Source: Alkalihalobacterium sp048323755 (GTDB lineage: Bacteria > Bacillota > Bacilli > Bacillales > Bacillaceae_F). From it: DNA of 23,081 nt. The notes beneath the pieces are model-generated. The model did not search any database and was not told where the DNA came from. It worked only from the letters and a program-made list of their open reading frames with translations. Where the stretch lies: the NCBI RefSeq assembly GCF_048323755.1, contig NZ_JBLWFS010000041.1, positions 1-23,081 on the forward strand, given 5' to 3'. Shown one piece after another: positions 7,892-15,330 of this stretch; the first letter of the stretch is position 1; every line of letters starts with the position of its first letter. A program made the translations under genes and the position numbers.

Positions 7892-7920
7892 ATCATAACA
7901 TGAAGCGTCGTTGTTGAAAA
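7892..7920 (-). promoter_or_regulatory. Candidate promoter for zapA-cvpA
   Basis: On the minus strand TATGAT (7892-7897) has a TG one base upstream (extended -10) and a TTTTCA (7915-7920) 17 bases further up. It lies about 75 bases upstream of zapA and downstream of the pheT terminator, where a promoter is needed. The -35 is weak. Confidence 0.45.
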
Positions 7921-7994
7921 TATAAAGCCAAGCCTATTCATGATTTATGAGGATAATTTCTTATCATTTTTATCTTCACAAGTGATTGACAATT

Positions 7995-8036
7995 AAAAGG
8001 CAGATGGAATTTGATACTGCTTTCCATCTGCCTTTT
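7995..8036 (-). terminator. Terminator of pheST
   Basis: A perfect 15-bp stem, 7995-8009 (AAAAGGCAGATGGAA) with 8022-8036, and a 12-base loop. It begins nine bases after the pheT stop on the minus strand and ends in a T-run. Confidence 0.92.
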
Positions 8037-8044
8037 CTTTAGAG

Positions 8045-10471
8045 CTATGCTCGCAGCTCTGCACCGATTTCTGTTTTTAATTGATCTAGAACCTTTTGAT
8101 GAACTTGACTAACTTCATCATCCGTTAACGTGCGCTCTGGATCAAAATACGTTAGTGAAAATGCTAACGATTTTTTTCCGGATTCCATATGCTCGCCTTG
8201 ATATAGGTCAAACAATTGTACGTTCTTTAACAATTGGCCACCAGCAGTGACGATCACTTGTTGTACTTTTCCTGCATGAACCGCTTCATCCACAACGAGA
8301 GCAATGTCACGAGAAATTGAAGGGTACCGCGGAATTGGCTCGTAAGCTACATCGTCTTGCTTGTAGTTTAGCAATTGCTCAAGGTCCATTTGGAACACAT
8401 ACGTCTCATTCAAGTCTAATTCTTTTTGTAACGTTGGATGAATTTGACCGATAAACCCGACTTCACTTCCATCTAGTACGATCGAAGCTGTACGTCCAGG
8501 GTGGAGTCCAGGCTTTTTCGTTTGTTCGAAAGCAATTAAGTGACTTAAACCGAGCTCGGAAGTTAGTGCTTCGACCACACCTTTTGCTACGAAAAAGTCT
8601 ACTACTTTCTTTTCACCTTGCCATAAATGACTATGTGTAATACCCGTAAACGCCCCTGCCACCATTTCTTTTTCAGTCGGTTGCTTTGTTACTTCTTTTT
8701 CTTCTGATAAGAAGATGGAACCTACTTCATAGATGGCCACATTGTTGACTTTGCGGTTTAAATTGTAACTGATTACATCTAATAAATGAGGGATCAGACT
8801 CGTTCTTAACGTACTTCTATCCTCACTCATTGGCATCGAAAGTTTAACTGGTGTTAAGTGTTCATTTTCATTACTTAAACCTGTGGCTTTCTTAGGAGTT
8901 GTTAAAGAATACGTGATCGCTTGATAAAGGCCTGCTGCTTCTAAAGACTGACGGACTTTTCTGCGACCAGCTTGATAGTCTGTTAATCCTCCTGTAGTTG
9001 TCAATCCGATTGGCAAAGTTGTTGGAATATGATCGTAACCGAACAACCTCGCTACTTCCTCAACTAAATCCTCTGTGATCGAAATATCATTTCGTCGTGT
9101 AGGAGCCGTTACATCGAAGGCTTCTCCATTTTGTACATAGGAGAATTGAAGTCGGTCAAAGATTTTTGCGATATCTTCAGTTGTTAAGCTTGTTCCAAGA
9201 AGTCGATTGACTTGTTCAGTTGAAATCGTTACTTCTCGCTCCACTATATTTAATGTGTCTACTTCAACAATACCGCTTGCAACTTCTCCACCTGCTAACT
9301 CTGCAATGAGCTGAGCTGCACGTTCAGCTGCCTCACGCACTCGTTTAGGATCTACACCTTTTTCATAGCGCATGCTTGACTCACTGCGAAGACCTAAATC
9401 TCTTGAAGCCCTGCGAACCGTTTGGCTATTAAAATAGGCTGACTCCAATAGAATTGTCGTTGTATCATTTTGTACTTCAGAAGTTGCTCCACCCATTACA
9501 CCAGCTACTGCCGTTGCTTCTGTCCCGTTTGTAATGACTAAGTGATCAGCGCTTAGCTTTCGGGTTTCATCATCCAATGTCACAATTTCTTCTCCGTCAC
9601 GCGCATGACGAACAACTACTTCCTTTGATCCAAAACGATCATAGTCAAAAGCATGAAGTGGTTGACCGTATTCAATTAGTACATAGTTTGTTACATCGAC
9701 AACATTACTAATTGGACGGATGCCAGCAGCTGTTAAACGGTTTTGTAACCATAACGGTGATGGTCCGATTTTTACATTTTTAATAATTTTAGCCCCGTAA
9801 TAAGGGTTGGCTTCTGATGCTTCCACTTGAACTGAAACATAATCAGATGCTTTTTCGCTACTTGAACTTTCAGCTATTGTTGGGTGTTTCACCTCACGAC
9901 CTAACAATGCAGCCATCTCATAGGCAACGCCTAACATACTTAAACAGTCTGAACGATTTGGCGTTAAATCTAATTCTAACACTTCATCTGTTAAGTTAAG
10001 GACTTCAAGTGCATCTTGACCAGGTTCAACATCTGCCGGAAAATTATATATCCCTTCAGCAAACTCCTTTGGAATCAACTTTCCTTCAATTCCTAACTCT
10101 TGAAGTGAACAAATCATCCCTTGTGATAACTCGCCGCGAAGCTTTGCTTTTTTGATTTTGAAGTTCCCTGGTAGAACAGCACCTACTGTTGCTACAGCTA
10201 CTTTTTGATCCGCCCCAACATTAGCTGCACCGCAAACAATTTGCAAATGTTCTTCTGCGCCTACATCTACTTTACACACACGTAATTTATCAGCATTCGG
10301 GTGTTGAGTACATTCCACTACATGTCCAACTACCACTCCGCTCATTCCTTTTTTAAGGGAATGAATAATGTCTACTTCAATCCCGCCTTTAGTCAACTTT
10401 TCCGCTATTTCTTTCGGCGTTAAATCAGCTACATCGATATACTCTTGAAGCCACTTATAAGAAACTAACAT
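8045..10471 (-). CDS. pheT: Phenylalanine--tRNA ligase beta subunit
   Basis: Beta chain of the (alpha-beta)2 enzyme that charges tRNA-Phe. The 808 residues match the full bacterial length. The N-terminal EMAP-type tRNA-binding domain (about 40-150) includes VVVGHVVECTQHPNADKLRV. The B3/B4 editing region follows, with RPISNVVDVTNYVLIEYGQP and HAFDYDRF. Then come the B5 domain, the catalytic-like core with ARLFGYDHIP, and a C-terminal anticodon-binding ferredoxin-fold domain starting near YPSISRDIALVV and containing LTYFDPERTLTDDEV. The ATG at 10469-10471 has GAGGAGGAGAG upstream and lies 14 bases from the pheS stop. Expression is set by the T-box in front of pheS. Confidence 0.97.
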   Translation of the reverse strand: MLVSYKWLQEYIDVADLTPKEIAEKLTKGGIEVDIIHSLKKGMSGVVVGHVVECTQHPNADKLRVCKVDVGAEEHLQIVCGAANVGADQKVAVATVGAVLPGNFKIKKAKLRGELSQGMICSLQELGIEGKLIPKEFAEGIYNFPADVEPGQDALEVLNLTDEVLELDLTPNRSDCLSMLGVAYEMAALLGREVKHPTIAESSSSEKASDYVSVQVEASEANPYYGAKIIKNVKIGPSPLWLQNRLTAAGIRPISNVVDVTNYVLIEYGQPLHAFDYDRFGSKEVVVRHARDGEEIVTLDDETRKLSADHLVITNGTEATAVAGVMGGATSEVQNDTTTILLESAYFNSQTVRRASRDLGLRSESSMRYEKGVDPKRVREAAERAAQLIAELAGGEVASGIVEVDTLNIVEREVTISTEQVNRLLGTSLTTEDIAKIFDRLQFSYVQNGEAFDVTAPTRRNDISITEDLVEEVARLFGYDHIPTTLPIGLTTTGGLTDYQAGRRKVRQSLEAAGLYQAITYSLTTPKKATGLSNENEHLTPVKLSMPMSEDRSTLRTSLIPHLLDVISYNLNRKVNNVAIYEVGSIFLSEEKEVTKQPTEKEMVAGAFTGITHSHLWQGEKKVVDFFVAKGVVEALTSELGLSHLIAFEQTKKPGLHPGRTASIVLDGSEVGFIGQIHPTLQKELDLNETYVFQMDLEQLLNYKQDDVAYEPIPRYPSISRDIALVVDEAVHAGKVQQVIVTAGGQLLKNVQLFDLYQGEHMESGKKSLAFSLTYFDPERTLTDDEVSQVHQKVLDQLKTEIGAELRA

Positions 10472-10485
10472 GTTCTCTCCTCCTC

Positions 10486-11520
10486 TTATACCTGTTTAAA
10501 TTGTTCTAAGAAACGTAAGTCATTCGTATAGAAATGACGAATATCGTCAATGCCGTACTTTAACATTGCCAAGCGTTCAACACCCATACCGAAGGCAAAG
10601 CCACTATACTTTTTCGGATCAAAGCCACCCATTTCAAGTACACGTGGGTGAACCATCCCAGCTCCAAGTACTTCAATCCAGCCGGTTTGCTTACATACTC
10701 GACAGCCTTTACCACCGCAGATCCCACAAGAAACATCGACTTCAACTGAAGGCTCTGTAAATGGGAAGAAACTTGGGCGGAGACGAATTGTACGATCTTC
10801 ACCGAAGTATTGTTTTGCAAATGTATCTAGTACACCCTTCAAATCACTCATACGTACATTTTCATCGATGTAGAGACCTTCGATTTGCATGAATTGGTGA
10901 GAGTGCGTCGCATCATCGTCATCACGTCTGAATACTCTTCCTGGGCATATGATTTTAACTGGACCTTGCCCTTTATACTTTTCCATCGTACGAGCTTGTA
11001 CAGGAGAGGTATGCGTCCGTAATAAAAGTTCATTTGTAATATAAAAAGAATCTTGCATATCACGAGCCGGATGGTCTTTCGGTAAGTTTAATGCTTCAAA
11101 GTTATAGTAGTCTGTTTCTACTTCAGGCCCTTCAGCGACTTCAAATCCCATTCCAATAAACACATCTTCAACATGTTCAACAACGTCAGTTAACGGATGA
11201 CGAGCGCCTTTTACTACTGGTCGGCCTGGAAGTGTAACATCAATACTTTCCTCTGCTAATTTTCGTTCCACTTCTTCAGCTTCTAATTGTGTTTCTTTTT
11301 GTTCTAGCTTTTCAGTAATAGCTGCACGAACATCATTAGCCATTTGTCCAATGAGTGGACGTTCTTCAGCTGATAATTGACCCATTCCTCGTAATACTTC
11401 AGTAATTGGACCTTTCTTTCCTAAGTAAGCGACACGAATGTCTTGTAATGCTTTTAAAGAGTCGGCTTGTACTACTTTTTCAAGCGCTTCGTTCTTTAGA
11501 CCTTCTAAACGATCTTTCAT
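10486..11520 (-). CDS. pheS: Phenylalanine--tRNA ligase alpha subunit
   Basis: Catalytic class II subunit, 344 residues. It has an N-terminal coiled-coil tRNA-binding arm (about 1-85), motif 1 around GARHPLTDVVEHVEDVFIGM, and the PARDMQDSFYI and LLRTHTSPVQARTM elements. Motif 2 is FRRDDDDATHSHQFMQIEG. The Bacillus-type cysteine cluster CGICGGKGCRVCKQTGW comes next. Motif 3 is GFAFGMGVERLAMLKYGIDD. The start is ATG at 11518-11520 with AAGGAGG eight bases upstream. A further 17 codons in frame upstream run into the T-box terminator stem and are not coding. pheS-pheT form a two-gene operon controlled by the leader at 11565-11830. Confidence 0.97.
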   Translation of the reverse strand: MKDRLEGLKNEALEKVVQADSLKALQDIRVAYLGKKGPITEVLRGMGQLSAEERPLIGQMANDVRAAITEKLEQKETQLEAEEVERKLAEESIDVTLPGRPVVKGARHPLTDVVEHVEDVFIGMGFEVAEGPEVETDYYNFEALNLPKDHPARDMQDSFYITNELLLRTHTSPVQARTMEKYKGQGPVKIICPGRVFRRDDDDATHSHQFMQIEGLYIDENVRMSDLKGVLDTFAKQYFGEDRTIRLRPSFFPFTEPSVEVDVSCGICGGKGCRVCKQTGWIEVLGAGMVHPRVLEMGGFDPKKYSGFAFGMGVERLAMLKYGIDDIRHFYTNDLRFLEQFKQV

Positions 11521-11558
11521 GTATATTTCCTCCTTGTAAGAAAAGTGTAAGCTAAAAA

Positions 11559-11597
11559 TAAATAGAGCCATCGCCCCAAACTAAGGGACGATGGCTC
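11559..11597 (-). terminator. T-box leader terminator
   Basis: GAGCCATCG (11565-11573) pairs with CGATGGCTC (11589-11597), with three additional inner G-C pairs beyond a mismatch. On the minus strand a T-rich run (TATTTATTTTT) follows. The 5' arm directly follows the T-box sequence, allowing the mutually exclusive antiterminator. Confidence 0.93.
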
Positions 11598-11830
11598 GTG
11601 GTACCACCCTTATTAGCAATAGAAAAATCTACTGCTCACTTCATTAGATAACGGATTAACCGATAACACCTTAATAAGATCTATATAAAATATAACCATC
11701 TTATGTTCCGGTGCTAGCTCAAGAGTGAATTCACCTGTTTCATCCATAGAAATGCTTTCAGTCTAAGACATTTCCTCCCTAGATGGTGAGTGACCGACTA
11801 CTACTCTCCTTCAACGCTTTTGACAATATT
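11565..11830 (-). promoter_or_regulatory. T-box riboswitch of pheST, specifier UUC (Phe)
   Basis: On the minus strand the T-box sequence AAGGGTGGTACCACG (11597-11611) is followed by a strong terminator. Stem I can be traced from about 11820. AGAGT pairs with ACTCT below the specifier loop and CACC pairs with GGTG above it, placing UUC followed by A (complement 11727-11729) at the specifier position. UUC is a phenylalanine codon, in agreement with pheS downstream. Uncharged tRNA-Phe would stabilise the antiterminator and allow pheST transcription. Confidence 0.95.
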
Positions 11831-11856
11831 GAATTATGTAATATTAAACTTATTAA

Positions 11857-11885
11857 AGTATAGAAAAAAATGACACACAGTGCAA
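11857..11885 (-). promoter_or_regulatory. Candidate promoter of the pheST leader
   Basis: On the minus strand TTGCAC (11880-11885) and TATACT (11857-11862) are 17 bases apart, about 30 bases before the first traceable T-box stem I bases. The -10 is 5 of 6 to consensus and the -35 only 3 of 6. It lies just after the ysgA stop. Confidence 0.5.
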
Positions 11886-11891
11886 GTGCAT

Positions 11892-12647
11892 TTATTTTTT
11901 TCTTAATCCATACAGTAACACGGCAGTAGCAATCGCTACATTTAACGACTCCGCCTGGCCATAGATGGGTACATATAAATTGGCATCCGTTTCGTCTAAA
12001 AACTCCTTAGAAACCCCTTCTCCTTCGTTACCAACGATTAAAGCAAATGAAAATGGTGACTCTATTTGATTGTAATCTTGTCCATTTTCAAGAGCTGTTC
12101 CGTAAACTGGAATATCCAATGTCTTCAGTTTTTCAATCCACTCCAACAAATTACCTTTTACAATCGGTAAATGAAACAAGGAACCTTGGGTGGAACGAAT
12201 GACTTTTCCATTATAAAGATCGACTGATCCCTCTCCTAAAACAATTCCATCAACACCTGCAGCATCTGCTGTGCGGATAATAGTTCCAACATTTCCTGGG
12301 TCTTGTACGGCATCTAGTAATAAGTATCGCCCTTGACTTGGAATGAGTTGATGTTCAAATTGCTGACAGATAGCAATGACGCCTTGTGGAGATTTCGTCT
12401 CACTTAACTCGATCATAACACGATCCGTAACGTATGTAATGGGCACTTGCCAATCAGACCAGTTTTTTGGAACGGCATACTCTTCAGAAATGATCAATTC
12501 TATAGGATCTATACCTGATATCCGAGCTTCCTCTATTAAATGCGTTCCTTCAATCAAAAATTGATTATCCGTATCGCGGCCTTTTTTTGTATGTAACTTT
12601 TTCCACTGTTTTACTTTCGGGTTTTTAGCTGATTCAATACGATTCAT
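11892..12647 (-). CDS. ysgA: 23S rRNA 2'-O-methyltransferase of the TrmH/SpoU family (YsgA/RlmP-like)
   Basis: A SPOUT-class enzyme of 251 residues. The N-terminal substrate-binding domain begins MNRIESAKNPKVKQWKKL and includes FLIEGTHLIEEA. The C-terminal knotted domain carries the three SpoU motifs: LLLDAVQDPGNVGTIIRTAD, ALIVGNEGEGVS and VPIYGQAESLNVAIATAVLL. The B. subtilis orthologue YsgA (RlmP) has been reported to methylate G2553 in the 23S rRNA A-loop; the exact target here is inferred from position between sspI and pheS. The start is ATG at 12645-12647 with AGGAG upstream. A dispersed repeat element begins about 40 bases upstream of the start. Confidence 0.92.
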   Translation of the reverse strand: MNRIESAKNPKVKQWKKLHTKKGRDTDNQFLIEGTHLIEEARISGIDPIELIISEEYAVPKNWSDWQVPITYVTDRVMIELSETKSPQGVIAICQQFEHQLIPSQGRYLLLDAVQDPGNVGTIIRTADAAGVDGIVLGEGSVDLYNGKVIRSTQGSLFHLPIVKGNLLEWIEKLKTLDIPVYGTALENGQDYNQIESPFSFALIVGNEGEGVSKEFLDETDANLYVPIYGQAESLNVAIATAVLLYGLRKK

Positions 12648-12685
12648 TACAAACTCCTATCATTATCAAAATGCATCTACTATAT

Positions 12686-12887
12686 GTTCAAAAAGGAGGA
12701 CAAAAAGAACCAAGAACTTCGAGGCGGTGCAGCTTCGAGGAGCACAGCGTATGCTTTTAATACGTGAGCGCCGCAGAAGCAAACCAACGAGCTTCCACAG
12801 GATGTGGTGACTTCGACGTTCCCACAGGACGTGGGGCCCTTAGTCGAAGATCAACTTTCTCAGTTATTTTTCCCGGACTTTTTGAAC
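12686..12887 (+). repeat. Dispersed inverted-repeat element, copy A (202 bp)
   Basis: The element is bounded by GTTCAAAAAG (12686-12695) and its complement CTTTTTGAAC (12878-12887). It shares GTTCAAAAAGGAGGACAAAA at its left end and TATTTTTCCCGGACTTTTTG at its right end with the element at 15181-15280. The interior is G+C-richer than its surroundings and holds small hairpins: CGTAT/ATACG near 12750, CCACAGGATGTGG near 12795 and CCCACAGGACGTGGG near 12820. CTTCGAGG also occurs twice near the left side. It lies between divergent ysgA and sspI. Any open frame across it is incidental. Confidence 0.85.
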
Positions 12888-12993
12888 TACCTCTCTTTTT
12901 TATAATTATACCCTCCAAATTATACATAATCCCTAAAAAAATATCACAAACTAGGAAAGATTTAATATTTACTTAGCGAAGGAGTGCTTAGCG

Positions 12994-13203
12994 ATGAGCT
13001 TTAATTTAAGAGGTGCTATTTTAGCAAATGTCCAAGGAAGCAGTCAGGACCAAGTCGAAGCTACCATTACAGATGCAATGGCAAGTGGTGAAGAAAAAAT
13101 GTTGCCAGGTTTAGGAGTGTTATTTGAAGTGTATTGGAGAAATGCAAGTGAGGACCAAAAACATCAGGTGGTTTCACAAATTACGAACGGGCTACAAAAA
13201 TAA
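12994..13203 (+). CDS. sspI: Small acid-soluble spore protein I
   Basis: A 69-residue protein that begins MSFNLRGAILANVQGSSQ and contains SGEEKMLPGLGVLFEVYW, the hallmark of the SspI minor SASP family found in the spore core. In B. subtilis it is made in the forespore under sigma-G. Its position next to ysgA is conserved. The start at ATG 12994 has GAAGGAG about 11 bases upstream. A sigma-G promoter could not be placed with confidence in 12888-12980: CATAAT at 12925 is a partial -10 without a good -35. A perfect terminator overlaps the stop codon, so it is monocistronic. Confidence 0.95.
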   Translation: MSFNLRGAILANVQGSSQDQVEATITDAMASGEEKMLPGLGVLFEVYWRNASEDQKHQVVSQITNGLQK

Positions 13204-13229
13204 TCCGGCGAATCTCGCCGGATTTTTTC
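13202..13229 (+). terminator. Terminator of sspI
   Basis: AATCCGGCGA (13202-13211) and TCGCCGGATT (13215-13224) form a perfect 10-bp stem with a three-base loop, followed by a T-run. The stem begins within the sspI stop codon. Confidence 0.95.
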
Positions 13230-13257
13230 TTTGCAGATAACAAGTTAACATTTCGAA

Positions 13258-13376
13258 GTTGTCTAGCTGCAGGTGTCATCGGCTCGAGGTCGCTTCGGTC
13301 TATCAAATGTGTCCAAAGGCAGGACACATTTTGTTAGCCCTCCAGCGCTTGTCGCCGATAAGCAGACACCTTCCGC
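13258..13376. repeat. Structured intergenic repeat, second family
   Basis: Outer arms GGTGTC-ATCGGC (13272-13283) pair with GCCGAT (13354-13359) and GACACC (13365-13370). An inner perfect 10-bp hairpin pairs AAATGTGTCC (13305-13314) with GGACACATTT (13322-13331). The flanks GTCTAGCTGCAGG and CTCCAGCGCTTGTCGCC, plus the CGAGGTCGCTTCGGTC segment, are of a style I recall as a common multi-copy intergenic repeat in Bacillaceae genomes. Only one copy is in this window. It lies between the sspI terminator and the ysdC stop. Confidence 0.65.
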
Positions 13377-13385
13377 TTTTCTTTA

Positions 13386-14471
13386 TTAATCAAATGTAAT
13401 TTGTTTCACTGTATCCGTATCTAACTTTTTAATAACCTCAACAATTAGCTTTACAGCATTTTCAAAGTCATCACGATGTAGAATAGCTGCATGTGTGTGG
13501 ATATAACGAGTAGCAATCGTAATTGACAGTGACGGAACCCCGTTAGCCGTTAAATGAATTGCTCCTGAGTCTGTGCCTCCGCCTGCTACATAATCAAATT
13601 GGTATGGAATGTTGTTTTCTTCAGCGGTTGAAGTAACAAAGTCTCTTAATCCTTTATGAGACACCATTGATGCGTCATACATGATGATCTGTGGACCTTC
13701 ACCCATCTTAGCAAGTGCATCTTTTTCACTTACTCCTGGTGTGTCACCAGCGATACCTACATCGACACCAAAACCGATATCTGGTTGAATAAGGTGAGCT
13801 GAAGTTCTAGCCCCGCGTAGACCCACTTCTTCTTGAACAGTTCCTACACCGTATACAGTGTTAGGGTGATCTACATCTTTTAATTGTCTAAGTACTTCAA
13901 TCGCAATCGCACAACCGATACGGTTATCCCACGCTTTCGCCATTAAGTACTTTTCATTTTTCATTACGGTAAAGTCGCAAACTGGAACGACTGCATCTCC
14001 AGGGCGAACTCCAAACTCCATTGCTTCTTCTTTACTTGACGCACCAATGTCAATGAACATATCTTTTTTATCAACAGGCTTTTTACGTACTTCAGGAGAA
14101 AGAATATGCGGCGGCTTCGAGCCGATAACACCTGGGACATTACCATTTTTCGTCATAATCGTCACACGTTGTGCTAGCATAACTTGCTCCCACCAACCTC
14201 CGACTGTTTGGAAACGCAGATAGCCTTTATCGTCAATGCTCGTTATCATGAAACCGATTTCATCGAGATGTCCGGCTACCATAATTTTTGGTCCTTCTTG
14301 AGAACCCGTTTTCTTAGCGATTAAGCTTCCTAAGTTATCAGTATAAACTTCAGTCGCATAAGGCTCAATAAAGCGTTTCATCACGTCACGCGGCTCTTTT
14401 TCATTACCAGGAATTCCGTTAGCATCTGTTAATTCTTTTAACATTTGTAAAGTTGGATCTAATTTTGCCAT
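13386..14471 (-). CDS. ysdC: M42 family metallo-aminopeptidase (YsdC)
   Basis: A cytosolic dinuclear-metal aminopeptidase of the glutamyl/deblocking type, usually a dodecameric tetrahedral particle that trims short peptides. It has 361 residues from the ATG at 14469-14471, which GGGAGG precedes by about ten bases. A longer reading to 14534 has no ribosome-binding site. Metal and catalytic residues are all present: His68 and Asp70 (AGHLDEIGF), Asp182 (WDNRIGC), the Glu pair 214-215 (VQEEVGLRGA), Asp237 (GVDVG) and His325 (RYIHTHA). The GGGTDSGAIH segment matches the family. It lies downstream of the dUTPase gene on the same strand. Confidence 0.94.
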   Translation of the reverse strand: MAKLDPTLQMLKELTDANGIPGNEKEPRDVMKRFIEPYATEVYTDNLGSLIAKKTGSQEGPKIMVAGHLDEIGFMITSIDDKGYLRFQTVGGWWEQVMLAQRVTIMTKNGNVPGVIGSKPPHILSPEVRKKPVDKKDMFIDIGASSKEEAMEFGVRPGDAVVPVCDFTVMKNEKYLMAKAWDNRIGCAIAIEVLRQLKDVDHPNTVYGVGTVQEEVGLRGARTSAHLIQPDIGFGVDVGIAGDTPGVSEKDALAKMGEGPQIIMYDASMVSHKGLRDFVTSTAEENNIPYQFDYVAGGGTDSGAIHLTANGVPSLSITIATRYIHTHAAILHRDDFENAVKLIVEVIKKLDTDTVKQITFD

Positions 14472-14552
14472 AAGTAAATGTCCTCCCTTATATGTATTCA
14501 ACTCTAGTATAAACGAGTGTGTTTCGATACTCAAACAATCACCTTTTAAAGC

Positions 14553-15044
14553 TTAGTACCCTTCATCTTGGCGACGATGATTTACTTCATTCTTATCATA
14601 ATAAGCTTGCTCCATTTCGTCAGTCGAAAACCCTAATTTTTCACCGAGAATTAAATAATCATCAAATAGTTCCATATAACTCTCATAGGTTTGGTGCTCA
14701 TGCAATTTCGTAATTAAATCGTATACCCGCTGGAAAGCTTGAACTAATGTTTTCGTCTTTTCTTCGTGTTTCGGATGTACCTGAATATCCTCAAATTTCA
14801 GGACAATTCCTAACGACAGGATAAAATGAAGCCCATCTACATATTCTTCTAATATGATATGACGCTCAGCCGGCGGTTTGTTGCTCCAATATTTAAAACA
14901 CCTTGTCTCATTCGCTAGCTCTCCCAGTTCGACTTCTAGTGCTAAAATTTGTTCAGCTAACAAATTCCGTTCTTCGAGCTGATGCTCTTTTATAATACGT
15001 TCATTTAACTGTCGCTGCATATCAAATAGTTTTTTCAAATTCAC
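14553..15044 (-). CDS. All-alpha dUTP diphosphatase (dUTPase_2/MazG-like)
   Basis: Hydrolyses dUTP to dUMP and pyrophosphate, keeping uracil out of DNA. The 163-residue helical protein has the paired acidic metal motifs of the dimeric dUTPase family: EVELGELANE (37-46) and EEYVDGLHF (66-74), with KYWSNK between them. A later YLILGEKLGFS helix is also typical. The start is taken as GTG at 15042-15044 because AAGGAGAG lies eight bases upstream. An ATG ten codons earlier has only a weak A-rich leader and its coding would run through that ribosome-binding site. About 80 bases separate it from ysdC on the same strand, with no terminator seen, so they may be cotranscribed. B. subtilis, as I recall, has no such gene at this position. 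Confidence 0.88.
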   Translation of the reverse strand: MNLKKLFDMQRQLNERIIKEHQLEERNLLAEQILALEVELGELANETRCFKYWSNKPPAERHIILEEYVDGLHFILSLGIVLKFEDIQVHPKHEEKTKTLVQAFQRVYDLITKLHEHQTYESYMELFDDYLILGEKLGFSTDEMEQAYYDKNEVNHRRQDEGY

Positions 15045-15143
15045 AATCGTTTCTCTCCTTCTAAATACTTTCATTCTTTTTCTTTGTAGTATAAGATAAA
15101 ATAAAATTGATACAAAAAATAATTACTAATATTATAGCAAATG

Positions 15144-15171
15144 TGCAACCTTTTTTCGTTTCAATCGTATA
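15144..15171 (+). promoter_or_regulatory. Sigma-W-type promoter of ysdB
   Basis: TGCAAC (15144-15149), a 16-base spacer opening with CTTTT, and CGTATA (15166-15171) match the extracytoplasmic-function sigma-W pattern TGAAAC-N16-CGTA with one mismatch in the -35. B. subtilis ysdB is an established sigma-W regulon member, so the regulation appears conserved. The predicted start of transcription is near 15178-15180, 150 bases before the ysdB start. Confidence 0.8.
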
Positions 15172-15180
15172 TAAGTATGT

Positions 15181-15280
15181 GTTCAAAAAGGAGGACAAAA
15201 AGATCCGAGAAGTTCAAGGAAGCGCAGAAGAGCAAGCTGACAAAGAAATTCGACAGATATTTTTCCCGGACTTTTTGAAC
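15181..15280 (+). repeat. Dispersed inverted-repeat element, copy B (100 bp)
   Basis: GTTCAAAAAG (15181-15190) and CTTTTTGAAC (15271-15280) bound exactly 100 bases. The ends are near-identical to copy A: a shared AGGAGGACAAAAAGA next to the left arm and TATTTTTCCCGGA next to the right arm. The interior is shorter and lacks the CCACAGGA hairpins, but its first 45 bases align with copy A. It lies wholly within the predicted ysdB 5' untranslated region. Confidence 0.85.
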
Positions 15281-15330
15281 AACCTCTATAAGAGAAAGAA
15301 TGTCTAGACCAAAAATAGGAGGAGTTATCA

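Noticed and set aside
11521..11571. 17-residue N-terminal extension of PheS
   Set aside because: It starts within the T-box terminator stem; a strong AAGGAGG precedes the ATG at 11520.
12764..12976. 70-codon plus-strand open frame before sspI
   Set aside because: It runs through dispersed repeat copy A and the sspI leader, has no ribosome-binding site and resembles no protein; the frame is a by-product of the repeat.
12888..12993. Sigma-G promoter for sspI
   Set aside because: CATAAT at 12925 partly fits a -10, but no convincing -35 lies 17-18 bases upstream, so no promoter is annotated.
15107..15307. 66-codon plus-strand open frame before ysdB
   Set aside because: It spans the sigma-W promoter and repeat copy B; its start lies upstream of the predicted transcription start.
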